5,799 bases of DNA from Azonexus sp. (GTDB lineage: Bacteria; Pseudomonadota; Gammaproteobacteria; Burkholderiales; Rhodocyclaceae), in the NCBI GenBank assembly GCA_030697085.1, contig JAUYQT010000751.1:1-5799 (forward strand). Reading direction: 5' to 3'. Shown in pieces: positions 1 to 5,799 of the stretch (its first letter is position 1; each line of letters opens with the position of its first letter). The translations under genes and the position numbers were made by a program. The notes beneath the pieces were generated by a model. The model saw nothing but the letters and a program-made list of their open reading frames with translations. It ran no database searches and had not been told where the DNA came from.

Positions 1-927
1 GTCGGACGTGTTTTCGGCAACCTTGAGTGGAAGCCTGTCGAGTGGTTCACCGGCAACCTCGGCCTGGCAGCTGAGCATGACTCGATGGCGGGCAGCAACC
101 TCTCGCCACGTTTTAGCGCCGCCTATCATTTCAACGCTGAAAACACCGTGCGTTTTGGGGCCTCGCGGGCATACCGCAGCGGCAGCGTGATCGACTATCG
201 CGGGGATTGGACGAATGGCACCAAACAGCAGTTTTCTGGTGACCCGAACATGCCTTCTGAAAAGATGGATACGTTGGAGCTTGCTTACCTCGGGGATTGG
301 CGAAAATGGAACATGAGTCTCGATGTGCGCCTGTTTCAGGAGAAAGTCTACAATCGCTTGCTGGTGCTGGATCGCGACATTCTCAGTAACGTGATCGCTG
401 ACGGCATGCTGCCGATTCAGGATATCGAGATGCGGGGTATTGAATACCAATGGCGTTGGCAACCGCTCAGCGGCACCCGGCTACAGTTTAATCAGGCATT
501 TATCGATACCAAAGCCGAGTATCTCGATTCCTTGTTGGCCGATTATCCCAATAATTCTTTGACGACCTTACTCGCCGGGAATGATCCCAATAAGCCATTG
601 AGCGCGATTGAGTTGTCTGAGCGTGGCGCACCGCGTCGAGCAACTTCATTTCTGTTTTTTCAGAAATTGCCGCTCGGTTTTGAGTTGACCGCAGCCGCTT
701 ACTGGCAGGACAAAATGAAGTGGTCGCTTAATACCTGGGCCGATAAATATCGTCGTTTCGATGCGCGTTTGGGTTATCGCTTCCGCTGGGGAGCGCAGCG
801 TGGCGAGATCGCTTATGTCGCGCAGTCGCTGAACGGCGCCCATGCCGAATACAAGGCTTACCCGACCGACCAAGCTTCGCGGGTGGTCGATCACCGCCAG
901 TGGCTAAGTTTGCGTCTGGATTTTTGA
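1..927 (+). CDS. TonB-dependent receptor, C-terminal part (5' end outside window)
   Basis: This is the C-terminal beta-barrel part of an outer-membrane TonB-dependent receptor, which would import a scarce ligand using TonB-ExbB-ExbD energy. The frame is open from base 1 to TGA at 925-927 (308 residues), so the signal peptide, plug domain and start are outside the window. The identification rests on its match to residues 384-696 of the complete receptor immediately downstream. Shared blocks include VFGNLEWKP, SRAYR, YLGDW, MSLDVRLF, GIEYQW, QKLPLG, KMKWS, NTWADKYRR, DARLGY, RGEIAY and QSLNGAH. It ends in LRLDF; a terminal Phe is the usual outer-membrane barrel signature read by the Bam complex. 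The region at about 199-249 lacks roughly 20 residues present in the paralogue, probably in an extracellular loop. I see no frameshift. The ligand is unknown. An internal ATG at 85 opens the same frame but is not a likely start. Confidence 0.9.
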   Translation, partial: VGRVFGNLEWKPVEWFTGNLGLAAEHDSMAGSNLSPRFSAAYHFNAENTVRFGASRAYRSGSVIDYRGDWTNGTKQQFSGDPNMPSEKMDTLELAYLGDWRKWNMSLDVRLFQEKVYNRLLVLDRDILSNVIADGMLPIQDIEMRGIEYQWRWQPLSGTRLQFNQAFIDTKAEYLDSLLADYPNNSLTTLLAGNDPNKPLSAIELSERGAPRRATSFLFFQKLPLGFELTAAAYWQDKMKWSLNTWADKYRRFDARLGYRFRWGAQRGEIAYVAQSLNGAHAEYKAYPTDQASRVVDHRQWLSLRLDF

Positions 928-930
928 GGA
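926..930 (+). promoter_or_regulatory. Shine-Dalgarno GAGGA overlapping the upstream stop codon
   Basis: GAGGA overlaps the TGA stop (925-927) of the first receptor. It directly touches ATG 931 (zero spacing) but lies 9 bases before the in-frame GTG at 940, a normal spacing. This favours GTG 940 as the start. The overlap with the stop is also typical of translational coupling. Confidence 0.55.
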
Positions 931-3021
931 ATGAATCGGGTGCACGCAAAATTTATTTCAATTCGCCAGAAATTATTCTGGATTTTGGCTAGTCATTGGG
1001 CCGTGAGTGGTGCTTTTGCCGCAGATGAAGATATATTCTTCAGCGAATTGCCCATTGTGGCCTCGGTCAGCCGATTACCGCAGCGCCTGGCCGATGCGCC
1101 GACCGCGGTGACGGTGATTGATCGGCAAATGATCAAGGCCTCCGGAGCGCGGGATTTGAATGACGTTTTTCGGCAGGTTCCGGGATTCCAAACCTACCCG
1201 AATACGACCAATACCGCCCGGGTGTCTTATCACGGGATGAGCGACAGCGATTATTCGCCCCGAGTACAGGTGATGATCGATGGCCGCTCACAGTATTCGG
1301 CACTTTTTCGCAGCGGGGTTAACTGGGCTGTCTTGCCGGTTGCGCTTGTAGATATCGAGCGGATAGAAGTGGTTCGTGGCTCGAACGCCGCGTCCTATGG
1401 TTCGAATGCCTTTCTCGGGGTGATTAATATCATTACGGTCGACCCTACTTTAGTGCGTGGTTTTTCGACCTCAGTCAATCACGGTAGTCAGGGAGTGCGC
1501 GACTACACCTTGCGCACCGGCGGTCAACTCGGGGCTGTCGGGAATTTTCGCTTTACCTACCAGCAGAAGGATGATGATGGACTGAAGGACCAGTTTGACT
1601 GGCGCGACTCCTATCGATCGCGTCTTTTCGATTTGCGTGCTGATTTTCTCTTGAGCGAGCGCGACAGCCTCGAATTTTCCGTTGGGCAAGTTGAGGCCGT
1701 GACTTTGTTCGGGCGGCTTGATCCCGCTGATTTGCAAAAAAACCGGCCGACTGATCCGGTGCGCGACTTCATTCAGAAGAGCACACAGTTACAACTACGC
1801 TGGCGACACGAAATCGCCCCCGGCTCTGATTTTCAGTTGCGCTATGCCTATGTTGAAGACAAGGCATCGGATCGTTTTCAGGCAATCACCAAGTTGTTTG
1901 GCCAGAATGTTATCTTCGACCTCAATCCAGCCGGCGACCGTGGCGTGCGCCAGGAAATCGAGATGCAGCACAGCTTTTTGCCGTTTACCGGCGGTCGCCT
2001 GACCTGGGGTGCGGCCTGGCGCAACGATGCCTTGTATTCGGAATTCACATTTTATGGCCGGCCGGTCGTGCACCGCGATGTGAGGCGGGTTTTCGGCAAT
2101 CTGGAATGGAAGCCCAACAGCTACTTCACCGGCAATTTCGGTCTGGCCACCGAGCACGATTCTTTTGCCGGCACGCATACCTCACCGCGTTTGAGCGGAA
2201 ACTTTCACCTGACGCCGGAAAATACCCTCCGTTTCGGTTATTCCCGCGCTTACCGGACGGCGAGCATTGTCGACTACAGCGCCTATCAATGGGCGTTACC
2301 GGTTGCCAAGGTCAATGGCCCGCTATCGCCCGCCGAGCAGGCTTATATATCCCGGAACTTGCCACCGCTTCTGGTCGGTGTGCCAAATTTGCCGGCCGAG
2401 CGCATGGATACCTGGGAAATCGGCTATCTCGGTGATTGGCGAGATTGGCGGATGAGTCTGGATGTGCGGCTTTTCCTGGAAAAAATACCCAACCGCTTGT
2501 CGCAGGTGTTTGCCAGCTCCGATTACATGGCTGAGTTACAGAAGATCCGTATTGAAGGGATCGAGTATCAGTGGAAATGGCAGGCCTTCGAACACACGCG
2601 CTTGATGCTGGCGCAAAGTTTTATTCGTACCTCTGCCGATTTTCTCGAATCTGCGCTGTCCGGCAGTCTGCGCCAGGCGCTCCCGGATTTTTTGCAAAAT
2701 GTCGACGACCTGGCTGATCACTCGGCGCCGGATCGCTCGACTTCGGCGATGCTGATACAGAAACTTCCCCTTGGGCTGGATTTCTCCCTGGCTACTTATT
2801 GGGTCGGGAAAATGAAGTGGTCACGCAATACCTGGGCCGACAAATACCGCCGGGTCGATGCGCGGCTGGGTTACCCCTTTCAGTGGGCTGGACAGCGTGG
2901 TGAGATCGCCTACACTGTTCAGTCGCTGAATGGCGCCCATGGAGAATTCAAATCCTATGGTGATCCGACTGACCGGGTCGTGGATCGCCGCCAGTGGCTA
3001 AATCTTCGCCTTGATTTTTAA
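931..3021 (+). CDS. TonB-dependent receptor with plug domain (complete)
   Basis: This is a complete outer-membrane TonB-dependent receptor of 696 residues if started at ATG 931. A signal peptide is clear: basic start, hydrophobic LFWILASHWAVSGAFA, likely cleavage after Ala30. The plug domain spans about residues 50-170: APTAVTVIDRQMIKASGARD, then DVFRQVPGFQTYP, QVMIDGR, and the hallmark DIERIEVVRGSNAASYGSNA followed by FLGVINIIT. The rest is beta-barrel, ending in LRLDF. The length is typical of the family. The segment DIFFSELPIVASVSR after the signal peptide is where a TonB box would lie, but I cannot assign one firmly. The gene starts 3 bases after the preceding paralogue's stop, implying co-transcription and translational coupling. 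GAGGA (926-930) abuts ATG 931, so GTG 940 may be the true start. The family includes siderophore, haem, cobalamin and carbohydrate receptors; nothing here fixes the ligand. Confidence 0.93.
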   Translation: MNRVHAKFISIRQKLFWILASHWAVSGAFAADEDIFFSELPIVASVSRLPQRLADAPTAVTVIDRQMIKASGARDLNDVFRQVPGFQTYPNTTNTARVSYHGMSDSDYSPRVQVMIDGRSQYSALFRSGVNWAVLPVALVDIERIEVVRGSNAASYGSNAFLGVINIITVDPTLVRGFSTSVNHGSQGVRDYTLRTGGQLGAVGNFRFTYQQKDDDGLKDQFDWRDSYRSRLFDLRADFLLSERDSLEFSVGQVEAVTLFGRLDPADLQKNRPTDPVRDFIQKSTQLQLRWRHEIAPGSDFQLRYAYVEDKASDRFQAITKLFGQNVIFDLNPAGDRGVRQEIEMQHSFLPFTGGRLTWGAAWRNDALYSEFTFYGRPVVHRDVRRVFGNLEWKPNSYFTGNFGLATEHDSFAGTHTSPRLSGNFHLTPENTLRFGYSRAYRTASIVDYSAYQWALPVAKVNGPLSPAEQAYISRNLPPLLVGVPNLPAERMDTWEIGYLGDWRDWRMSLDVRLFLEKIPNRLSQVFASSDYMAELQKIRIEGIEYQWKWQAFEHTRLMLAQSFIRTSADFLESALSGSLRQALPDFLQNVDDLADHSAPDRSTSAMLIQKLPLGLDFSLATYWVGKMKWSRNTWADKYRRVDARLGYPFQWAGQRGEIAYTVQSLNGAHGEFKSYGDPTDRVVDRRQWLNLRLDF

Positions 3022-3062
3022 GCCGCTCGATTGATCGATAACCGGATTATTACGTTGAAAAA

Positions 3063-3075
3063 AGGCCGTTCGCCT
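3063..3075. terminator. Weak possible terminator hairpin after the receptor pair
   Basis: AGGC (3063-3066) pairs with GCCT (3072-3075) around a 5-base loop. It is preceded by an A-run (3058-3063) and followed by T-rich sequence (TATTGTT), so it could act weakly in either direction. The stem is only 4 bp, so it may be chance; if it fails to terminate, sapC could be read through from the receptor operon. Confidence 0.22.
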
Positions 3076-3086
3076 ATTGTTCAGCC

Positions 3087-3116
3087 TTGTCAATCCGCGC
3101 GTTTTTTTGGTTACAT
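3087..3116 (+). promoter_or_regulatory. Possible sigma70-type promoter for the SapC-family gene
   Basis: TTGTCA (3087-3092) matches the -35 consensus at 5 of 6 positions. TTACAT (3111-3116), 18 bases on, matches the -10 consensus at only 3 of 6. The position suits transcription of the gene at 3158 with a short leader. The weak -10 makes this tentative. Confidence 0.25.
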
Positions 3117-3147
3117 TTCAGCCTGTGCGCGTTCAGAACATATTTTC

Positions 3148-3153
3148 GGAGAG
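3148..3153 (+). promoter_or_regulatory. Ribosome binding site fixing the SapC start
   Basis: GGAGAG ends 4 bases before ATG 3158 (about 6 bases measured from its GGAG core). It supports this start over the in-frame ATG at 3077, which has no comparable motif. Confidence 0.65.
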
Positions 3154-3157
3154 TTCC

Positions 3158-3958
3158 ATGCCTAACTACCAAGCCATTTCCAAAGCCAGCTACGGTAACA
3201 AGCGTTGGCTGCGCTATACCGGTTACGCTTTTGCCATGAAAGATGCGGTAATCCCGCTGACTCTGGCCGAATTGCCGAAAGCCGCCATGAGCCTGCCAAT
3301 TGGCTTTATTGCTCAAGGTGACAATTTTCTTCCTGCTGCAGTGATGAGCCTCCAGTCAGAAAAAAATCTCTTCGTCGCGCCTGATGGGCGCTGGGTGCAG
3401 AGCTACATCCCAGCCGCCTGTCGTAGCTATCCGTTTATTCTGGCCAGAACAACGGAGGCGCAACAGGTGCTTTGTATTGATCAAGACTCAGGTCTGGTGA
3501 CGGATGGGCCGGAAGGCGAAGCTTTTTTCGACGAGGATGGTCAGCCGGCAAAACCGGTTCAGGATATTTTGAAATTCCTCAACAGCGTTGAACAGAGTCG
3601 CCAGGCAACCAGTGCTGCTTGTGCCATATTGGCGAAACACCAGCTTATTCAGCCTTGGCCGATTGTGCTGAAAACAGACGCGGGAGAGCAGAAAATTGAA
3701 GGTTTATACCGTGTTGACGAGGCGGCTTTAAACGAGCTTCCGGCTGAAGCCCTGGTCGAGTTGCGTAATGCCAACGCCTTGATCATCACTTACTGCCAGT
3801 TGTTGTCGATGCAGCACCTGAGTTTATTGGGTGAATTGGCCAAGGCTCACGCGGCAGCGGCTATACAGGCCACGGCGGTGAAACCTGCTGAAGTAGCAGG
3901 TACGCTGGATCTCGATTTCCTGAAAAAATCGGACTCGATCAGCTTTAGTGGATTTTAG
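3158..3958 (+). CDS. SapC family protein
   Basis: This 266-residue protein is recognised as a SapC family member (Pfam PF07277) from its overall pattern: MPNYQAISK start, YAFAMKDAVIPL (residues 23-34), then AELPKAAMSLPIGF. A central LFVAPDGRWVQSYIPAACR (71-89) leads into YPF. Next come VLCIDQDSGLV (104-114), GEAFFDEDGQP (120-130), EGLYRVDEAALNELP (181-195) and QLLSMQHLSLL (214-224). It ends in a short Ala-rich stretch and DLDFL. The length fits the family. ATG 3158 is chosen because GGAGAG (3148-3153) lies just upstream and MPNY is a typical family start; the frame is open further upstream to an ATG at 3077, but that extension does not resemble the family. There is no obvious signal peptide or membrane segment. 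The family is named after a Campylobacter fetus S-layer-associated protein and its biochemical role is not established. It is distinct from the SapC permease of peptide ABC transporters. Such genes often neighbour TonB-dependent receptors, as here. Confidence 0.88.
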   Translation: MPNYQAISKASYGNKRWLRYTGYAFAMKDAVIPLTLAELPKAAMSLPIGFIAQGDNFLPAAVMSLQSEKNLFVAPDGRWVQSYIPAACRSYPFILARTTEAQQVLCIDQDSGLVTDGPEGEAFFDEDGQPAKPVQDILKFLNSVEQSRQATSAACAILAKHQLIQPWPIVLKTDAGEQKIEGLYRVDEAALNELPAEALVELRNANALIITYCQLLSMQHLSLLGELAKAHAAAAIQATAVKPAEVAGTLDLDFLKKSDSISFSGF

Positions 3959-4035
3959 GGAGCCGCTGATTAATTCGTTATCCGCCGATGGGTGAATCGC
4001 ATCGAAGGGGGAAACGCTCGTATTCACAAGGCTTA

Positions 4036-4064
4036 GGAACCGCTACGAAATAGCTTCCCTTTTT
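4036..4064 (+). terminator. Candidate rho-independent terminator of the SapC gene
   Basis: GGAA-CC-GCTA (4036-4045), loop CGAAA, and TAGC-TTCC (4051-4058) form an 8-bp stem broken by a 2-base bulge, followed by CTTTTT (4059-4064). It lies about 80 bases after the SapC stop on the same strand. The stem is modest in G+C and bulged, so it may be weak. Confidence 0.42.
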
Positions 4065-4087
4065 GCGCTTGCGCGTTGAGGTAAGCG

Positions 4088-4113
4088 GTCAGGTTAGCGC
4101 AGCGTAACCCGAC
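4088..4113. repeat. REP-like palindromic element
   Basis: GTC-A-GGTTA (4088-4096) pairs with TAACC-C-GAC (4105-4113): 8 bp plus one A/C mismatch, around the 8-base loop GCGCAGCG. On the minus strand it reads GTCGGGTTACGC, then TGCGCTAACC. From memory this resembles dispersed extragenic palindromes found in many beta- and gammaproteobacteria, often beside a CGTAGGGCG motif, which also occurs here (reverse strand of 4130-4138). Copy number cannot be judged from this window. Confidence 0.5.
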
Positions 4114-4252
4114 ATCTGCCTTGGCGGTCGCCCTACGCGGATTGATTGGTCGAAAACAGGAAGTTACTTCGTACGCGTTCCTTACCGGGAAGGGATCAGT
4201 GGCCAACTGAGGAATCAAGGTTTAACTAAAAACCTCGGTCAGAACCCTCAGT

Positions 4253-4361
4253 GCAGAGGCGCGGAGGTAGCAGAGACAACGTGGAGAAGATCAAAAACGG
4301 AATCACCCGTCGGGGGGAGCCGATAATGACCGCTTTTCCTCTGTGAGACTCTGCGCCTTGC
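4253..4361. repeat. Imperfect inverted repeat pair, 23-base arms
   Basis: The left arm (4253-4275) begins GCAGAGGCGCGGAG and ends CAGAG. The reverse complement of the right arm (4339-4361) begins GCAAGGCGCAGAG and ends CACAGAG. About 17 positions match when one-base gaps are allowed. The arms enclose about 63 bases. The CAGAGGCGC(G/A)GAG type of sequence recalls degenerate dispersed repeats seen in several proteobacterial genomes. No transposase or clear target duplication is visible. Confidence 0.45.
4293..4310 (-). terminator. Candidate terminator of the GGDEF/EAL gene
   Basis: Read on the minus strand, ACGG, the loop GTGATT and CCGT form a 4-bp stem followed by TTTTT (4297-4293). It lies about 100 bases past the TGA of the minus-strand gene. 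The short stem makes it tentative. Confidence 0.3.
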
Positions 4362-4408
4362 GAAATCCGTGTTTGCTCGGAAAGCGTCGTTTAATTCTGC
4401 ACCAAGGG

Positions 4409-5799
4409 TCAATAGCTTGACGCACGCATGACGGCACCTTCCAGCCACACCTCAAACGGCTCGCAGGGGGCGATGGCATTGCCTTGGGCGTAATTGATGC
4501 CGATTTTTTTCAGTGGTTCAAGGCTGGAGATATCGTCCACGCCATCGGCGATCGAGTCGATATTCTGGTCGGCAGTTATTTCTTGCACGGCACGCAATAG
4601 CGCGGTCGACGCCCGATTGCCGCCTAAATTGCGCGTCAGGCTGCGACTCAGTTTGACGTAGCTGGGGGAAATGCTGCGTAGTTGGCTGAAAGATGACAGG
4701 CCACCGCCAAAGTCACTGAGCCCGATCTGGCAGCCCAGTGCCCGCACCGCCTGAGAAAACTGGGTGGCCCGGCTATTCAACTGGCTTGAGCTTTGTTCTG
4801 AAAAAACGAGGCATAGCCCACTCCCCGAAAGCTGCTGGCTGGACAGGCTTTGGGCAATGTGATCAAGGATTTCGCGGCGCCCGAGCGAAGCCCCGGAAAG
4901 CGGGACCAGGCAATGCAAAGGTTTGTTTTGAAGTTGCGCCCGCGCCAGCGCGCTGATCGCGGTGTCGAGCAGGCGAAGATCAATCAGAGGGGTCAGTTCG
5001 TAGCGCTCGGCGGCATCGATCAGGGCGGAAAGCGCGATGGGGGGTTGTCCGGGTTCGATCAGGTGGGCGCTGAGTTCAACCAGATTGCTCGTGCGGGTGC
5101 TGCTTTGGAGCGACGCTAGCGGCAGAGCGTCGATTTGCAGGCGATCTTCAGCCAGCGCAGCAGCAATGCGGTGAGCCCAGGAGTTCGTCTCATGGCGGCG
5201 CTCTTGTGTATTCAGTGCATCTTTTTCGCAGACCTGATTACGCCCGCTTTCCTTGGCGGCGTAGCAGGCTGCGTCACCCGCAGCGAGAATTTCACTGATC
5301 TTGCGTACCCGGCGGTTGACCGGCGTCAGGCCGATGCTGGTGCCGATGGAAAACACTTTGTCCTGCCAAATGAAGCGATAGGCGCTGCTCAGGATACAGA
5401 TATCCTCGGCGACCTGACGGGCGCGCGGGCCGCTGCAGTTGGCGAGGATGATGCCGAATTCGTCACCGCCCAATCGGGCTAGCGTATCCCCCTCGCGCAA
5501 GCGCCCCTGGAAGAGTTGTGAAATTTGGCGGAGCAGTTCATCGCCGGCAAGGTGGCCGCAGGTGTCATTGACTGGCTTGAAGCGGTCGAGGTCGATAAAT
5601 AAAACGCTGCAGTCCAGGCCACCAGCCTGCACGCTGGCCAGTATTTTTTCTAGTTGATGCTCAAATTCCCGCCGGTTAAGCAGGCCAGTCAGCGGGTCAT
5701 GGTGGGCTTGAAAAGCAAGCTCGGCGGTGGCTTCTTCGATGCGGCTCTGGAGTGATTGTTGAGCTTCCTCGATGTGGCTCGCCATATCGTTGAAACCTT
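4409..5799 (-). CDS. HAMP-GGDEF-degenerate EAL protein, C-terminal part (5' end outside window)
   Basis: This is a cyclic-di-GMP signalling protein running off the right edge. The frame is open to the end (462 codons visible), and its first residues, GFNDMASHIEEAQQSL, look like the end of a HAMP domain running into a coiled coil. The ATG at 5785 is therefore internal, and a membrane sensor part is expected upstream. Numbering from that Met, GGDEF covers about 25-188: DPLTGLLNR (30-38), FIDLD (63-67), NDTCGH (73-78), I-site REGD (97-100) and LARLGGDEF (102-110). It looks able to make c-di-GMP, with product inhibition. An EAL-like domain fills about 203-450 but is degraded. Residues that match are E237 (VEL for EAL), D358 (SDFG for DDFG), K378 and Q434. 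Usual active-site residues are changed: Asn to Pro295, Glu to Val327, first Asp of DDFG to Ser357, Glu of EGVE to Asp414. Phosphodiesterase activity is therefore unlikely. It ends at TGA 4411-4409, convergent with the SapC gene. Confidence 0.9.
   Translation of the reverse strand, partial: GFNDMASHIEEAQQSLQSRIEEATAELAFQAHHDPLTGLLNRREFEHQLEKILASVQAGGLDCSVLFIDLDRFKPVNDTCGHLAGDELLRQISQLFQGRLREGDTLARLGGDEFGIILANCSGPRARQVAEDICILSSAYRFIWQDKVFSIGTSIGLTPVNRRVRKISEILAAGDAACYAAKESGRNQVCEKDALNTQERRHETNSWAHRIAAALAEDRLQIDALPLASLQSSTRTSNLVELSAHLIEPGQPPIALSALIDAAERYELTPLIDLRLLDTAISALARAQLQNKPLHCLVPLSGASLGRREILDHIAQSLSSQQLSGSGLCLVFSEQSSSQLNSRATQFSQAVRALGCQIGLSDFGGGLSSFSQLRSISPSYVKLSRSLTRNLGGNRASTALLRAVQEITADQNIDSIADGVDDISSLEPLKKIGINYAQGNAIAPCEPFEVWLEGAVMRASSY

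Larger units (their letters stand above)
3959..4408. other. 450-base intergenic region with palindromes, no convincing gene
   Basis: This stretch lies between the convergent SapC and GGDEF/EAL genes. The open frames inside it (minus strand 4033-4218 and 4248-4448) match no family I recognise and run through palindromic sequence, so I treat them as non-coding. It holds a terminator-like hairpin (4036-4064), a REP-like hairpin (4088-4113), a small hairpin AGGTTT/AAACCT (4218-4235), an imperfect inverted repeat (4253-4361) and a minus-strand terminator candidate (4293-4310). Close to sapC, CGATG/CATCG (3986-4004) and GTGAAT/ATTCAC (3992-4027) could also pair, though these two are mutually exclusive. 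A small RNA cannot be excluded, but no promoter stands out. Confidence 0.6.

Noticed and set aside
1718..2178. Overlapping open frames on both strands inside the second receptor
   Set aside because: They are shadows of a strongly supported coding frame, with no independent homology or start signals.
3077..3157. N-terminal extension of the SapC protein from ATG 3077
   Set aside because: The extension does not look like the family N-terminus, and a good Shine-Dalgarno precedes ATG 3158, where the typical MPNY start appears.
4033..4218. Minus-strand open frame of 61 codons in the intergenic region
   Set aside because: It runs through the REP-like palindrome and the terminator-like hairpin, resembles no family I know, and has no clear ribosome binding site.
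3958..4322. Direct repeat GGGAGCCG at 3958-3965 and 4315-4322 as mobile-element target duplications
   Set aside because: The match is only 8 bases, with weak similarity beyond it, and there are no terminal inverted repeats or transposase, so chance is likely.
4248..4448. Minus-strand open frame of 66 codons
   Set aside because: It overlaps the 3' end of the GGDEF/EAL gene in another frame and spans the inverted repeat; its composition looks non-coding.
5783..5785. ATG at 5785 as the true start of the GGDEF/EAL gene
   Set aside because: The frame continues upstream to the window edge, and GFNDMA is a typical HAMP end, so this Met is internal.

Overview
The window (about 55% G+C by eye) looks like chromosomal DNA of a Gram-negative proteobacterium. 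It holds TonB-dependent outer-membrane receptors, a SapC-family protein and a HAMP/GGDEF/EAL signalling protein. My recollection of similar proteins points to Betaproteobacteria, perhaps Rhodocyclales (Dechloromonas/Azonexus-like). That placement is inference; no rRNA or marker gene is present.

Layout. Positions 1-927 (+) are the last 308 codons of a TonB-dependent receptor whose 5' end lies outside the window. Only 3 bases after its stop, a second complete receptor begins (931-3021, or from a GTG at 940). The two are tandem paralogues: the fragment aligns along its whole length with residues 384-696 of the second protein, with long identical blocks and divergent loop segments. A 136-base gap holds a weak hairpin and a possible promoter. 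It is followed by a complete SapC-family gene (3158-3958, +). A 450-base gap without a convincing gene (3959-4408) holds several palindromes: a terminator-like hairpin for sapC, a REP-like hairpin, a long imperfect inverted repeat, and a terminator-like hairpin for the convergent gene. Positions 4409-5799 (-) are the C-terminal part of a membrane-sensor-type protein: the end of a HAMP domain, a coiled-coil linker, an intact GGDEF domain with an I-site, and a degenerate EAL domain.

How the genes may work together. The two receptors are probably co-transcribed and translationally coupled, importing one ligand or two related ligands. SapC-family genes commonly sit beside TonB-dependent receptors, so the SapC gene may belong to the same surface/uptake locus. 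The convergent c-di-GMP gene is a neighbour with no demonstrated link. I see no tRNA, rRNA, CRISPR array, transposase or prophage gene. The best candidates for something unusual are the active-looking GGDEF fused to a degraded EAL domain, the receptor duplication with divergent loops, and the structured intergenic region.
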